Source of the DNA: JALRBM01 sp964477195
GTDB taxonomy: Bacteria; Patescibacteriota; Saccharimonadia; Saccharimonadales; Saccharimonadaceae
DNA: 19,417 nucleotides
NCBI GenBank assembly: GCA_964477195.1
Contig: CAYZCX010000015.1
Span: 1 to 19,417 of the forward strand
Reading direction: 5' to 3'
Of the stretch, positions 18,959-19,417 are shown in pieces; the stretch's first letter is position 1; each line of letters begins with the position of its first letter. The translations under genes were made by a program, and so were the position numbers. A model generated the notes under the pieces. It saw nothing but the letters and a program-made list of their open reading frames with translations, was not told where the DNA came from and did no database searches.

Positions 18959-19357
18959 ATGTCGACAATAGATCAGCAGTTTGTAGAATATATCGTAAAA
19001 TCACTTGTGAATCATCCTGATGATGTGGTCGTAGACCGTCAAATTGATGAAAAGGGAGTGCTTCTTACTTTAACAGTTAATCCTGAGGACCTCGGTCGAG
19101 TTATCGGCAAGCGTGGTGTCACAGCACAGAGTCTTCGTACGCTTCTGCGTGCTTTTGGCACAAAAAACGACGCCAGATACAATTTGAAGATTGTCAATAA
19201 TGACGAAGACCGTGAAAACTATTCTGTCACGACTCAATCTGACGATGATTCTGTCGCCCCTGTGAAAAACTCACCAGATGAAGATGTGGAAAACGAGTCA
19301 AATCTGACAAAATCTACTCGAAAAGAGCTTGCAGAACTCGACGACCTCGATATATAA
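18959..19357 (+). CDS. khpA: KH-domain RNA-binding protein (KhpA-like)
   Basis: The 132-residue protein has a KhpA core: QQFVEYIVKSLVNHPDDVVV, KGVLLTLTVNPEDLGRVIGK with the GKRG loop of the type II KH domain, and TAQSLRTLLRAFGTKN. KhpA is a small RNA-binding protein, often paired with KhpB (Jag). Typical KhpA has about 75-80 residues; here an acidic, Ser/Asn/Asp-rich tail of about 50 residues (DDDSVAPVKNSPDEDVENES...) is added. ATG 18959 follows GGAGGG with a short four-base spacer; an in-frame upstream start near 18926 is less well supported. A 7-pair hairpin (CAGTTCA/TGAACTG) without a T run follows the gene. The usual next genes of this operon (rimM, trmD) would lie outside the window. Confidence 0.9.
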   Translation: MSTIDQQFVEYIVKSLVNHPDDVVVDRQIDEKGVLLTLTVNPEDLGRVIGKRGVTAQSLRTLLRAFGTKNDARYNLKIVNNDEDRENYSVTTQSDDDSVAPVKNSPDEDVENESNLTKSTRKELAELDDLDI

Positions 19358-19417
19358 TCATAAACAGTTCAGCAAATACTTGAACTGCGAGAAATAGCGC
19401 TCTATGCGAGCAACAAA

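Noticed and set aside
19370..19393. Terminator behind the KH gene (CAGTTCA/TGAACTG)
   Set aside because: Seven pairs with a 9-base loop and no T run; it may simply be part of the next leader, which the window cuts off.
1..19417. CRISPR array, IS element or transposase
   Set aside because: No regularly spaced repeats and no transposase, integrase or terminal inverted repeats flanking a mobile gene were found by eye.

Overview
The window looks like a chromosomal stretch from a member of the Candidate Phyla Radiation, most likely Saccharibacteria (TM7). This is inferred from the gene set and sequence style (a Mur ligase without its N-terminal domain, a zinc-less bL32, a leuS / bL32 / nusB / Nudix / rnc / rpsP / KH order, very compact spacing), not from a marker-gene search. 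TGA serves as a stop codon (for example in nusB), so the standard bacterial code fits.

Layout. Bases 1-39 are the 3' end of a class II tRNA, probably tRNA-Leu, with its terminator. Bases 171-1886 form a decayed accessory zone: an ImmA/IrrE-type metallopeptidase with a stump of its upstream partner, a small GC-rich orphan gene, a Nudix gene broken by a one-base frameshift, and a 26-codon stump of a HAD phosphatase. Bases 1887-2840 are an AT-rich, overlapping three-gene operon of unknown function, followed by a terminator whose 5' arm overlaps the predicted start of a new transcript. Bases 2996-7141 carry a multispanning membrane protein, two SRPBCC/AHSA1 proteins, an intact Nudix hydrolase, a conserved W/Y-rich protein and a DUF4389 membrane protein. 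Bases 7240-9223 hold an actinobacterial-type fatty acid desaturase and, on the other strand, a protein resembling the core and C-terminus of a serpin. Then come a DUF1801 protein and, divergently, a MurF-like ligase.

From 11863 on is a translation and RNA block: leucyl-tRNA synthetase carrying a complete Nudix domain inserted in its sequence, a short bL32, nusB, a Nudix hydrolase, RNase III, bS16 and a KH-domain RNA-binding protein.

Threaded through this are eight GC-rich monocistronic genes (starts at 856, 4671, 7240, 9223, 11324, 17298, 18332, 18763). Most have their own Shine-Dalgarno sequence and a strong hairpin behind them, and they sit between core genes, often in opposite orientation. 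One 60-base sample of such a gene is 62% GC by hand count (961-1020), against 47% in leuS (12841-12900) and 30% in the small operon (2581-2640). They look like independently acquired orphan cassettes. Several core genes (4783, 11863, possibly 1887) appear to be leaderless, while the cassettes mostly use SD-led starts.

The three points most worth follow-up are the LeuRS-Nudix fusion, the serpin-like orphan, and the repeated cassette architecture. No stretch over 300 bases lacks an annotated gene or gene remnant.
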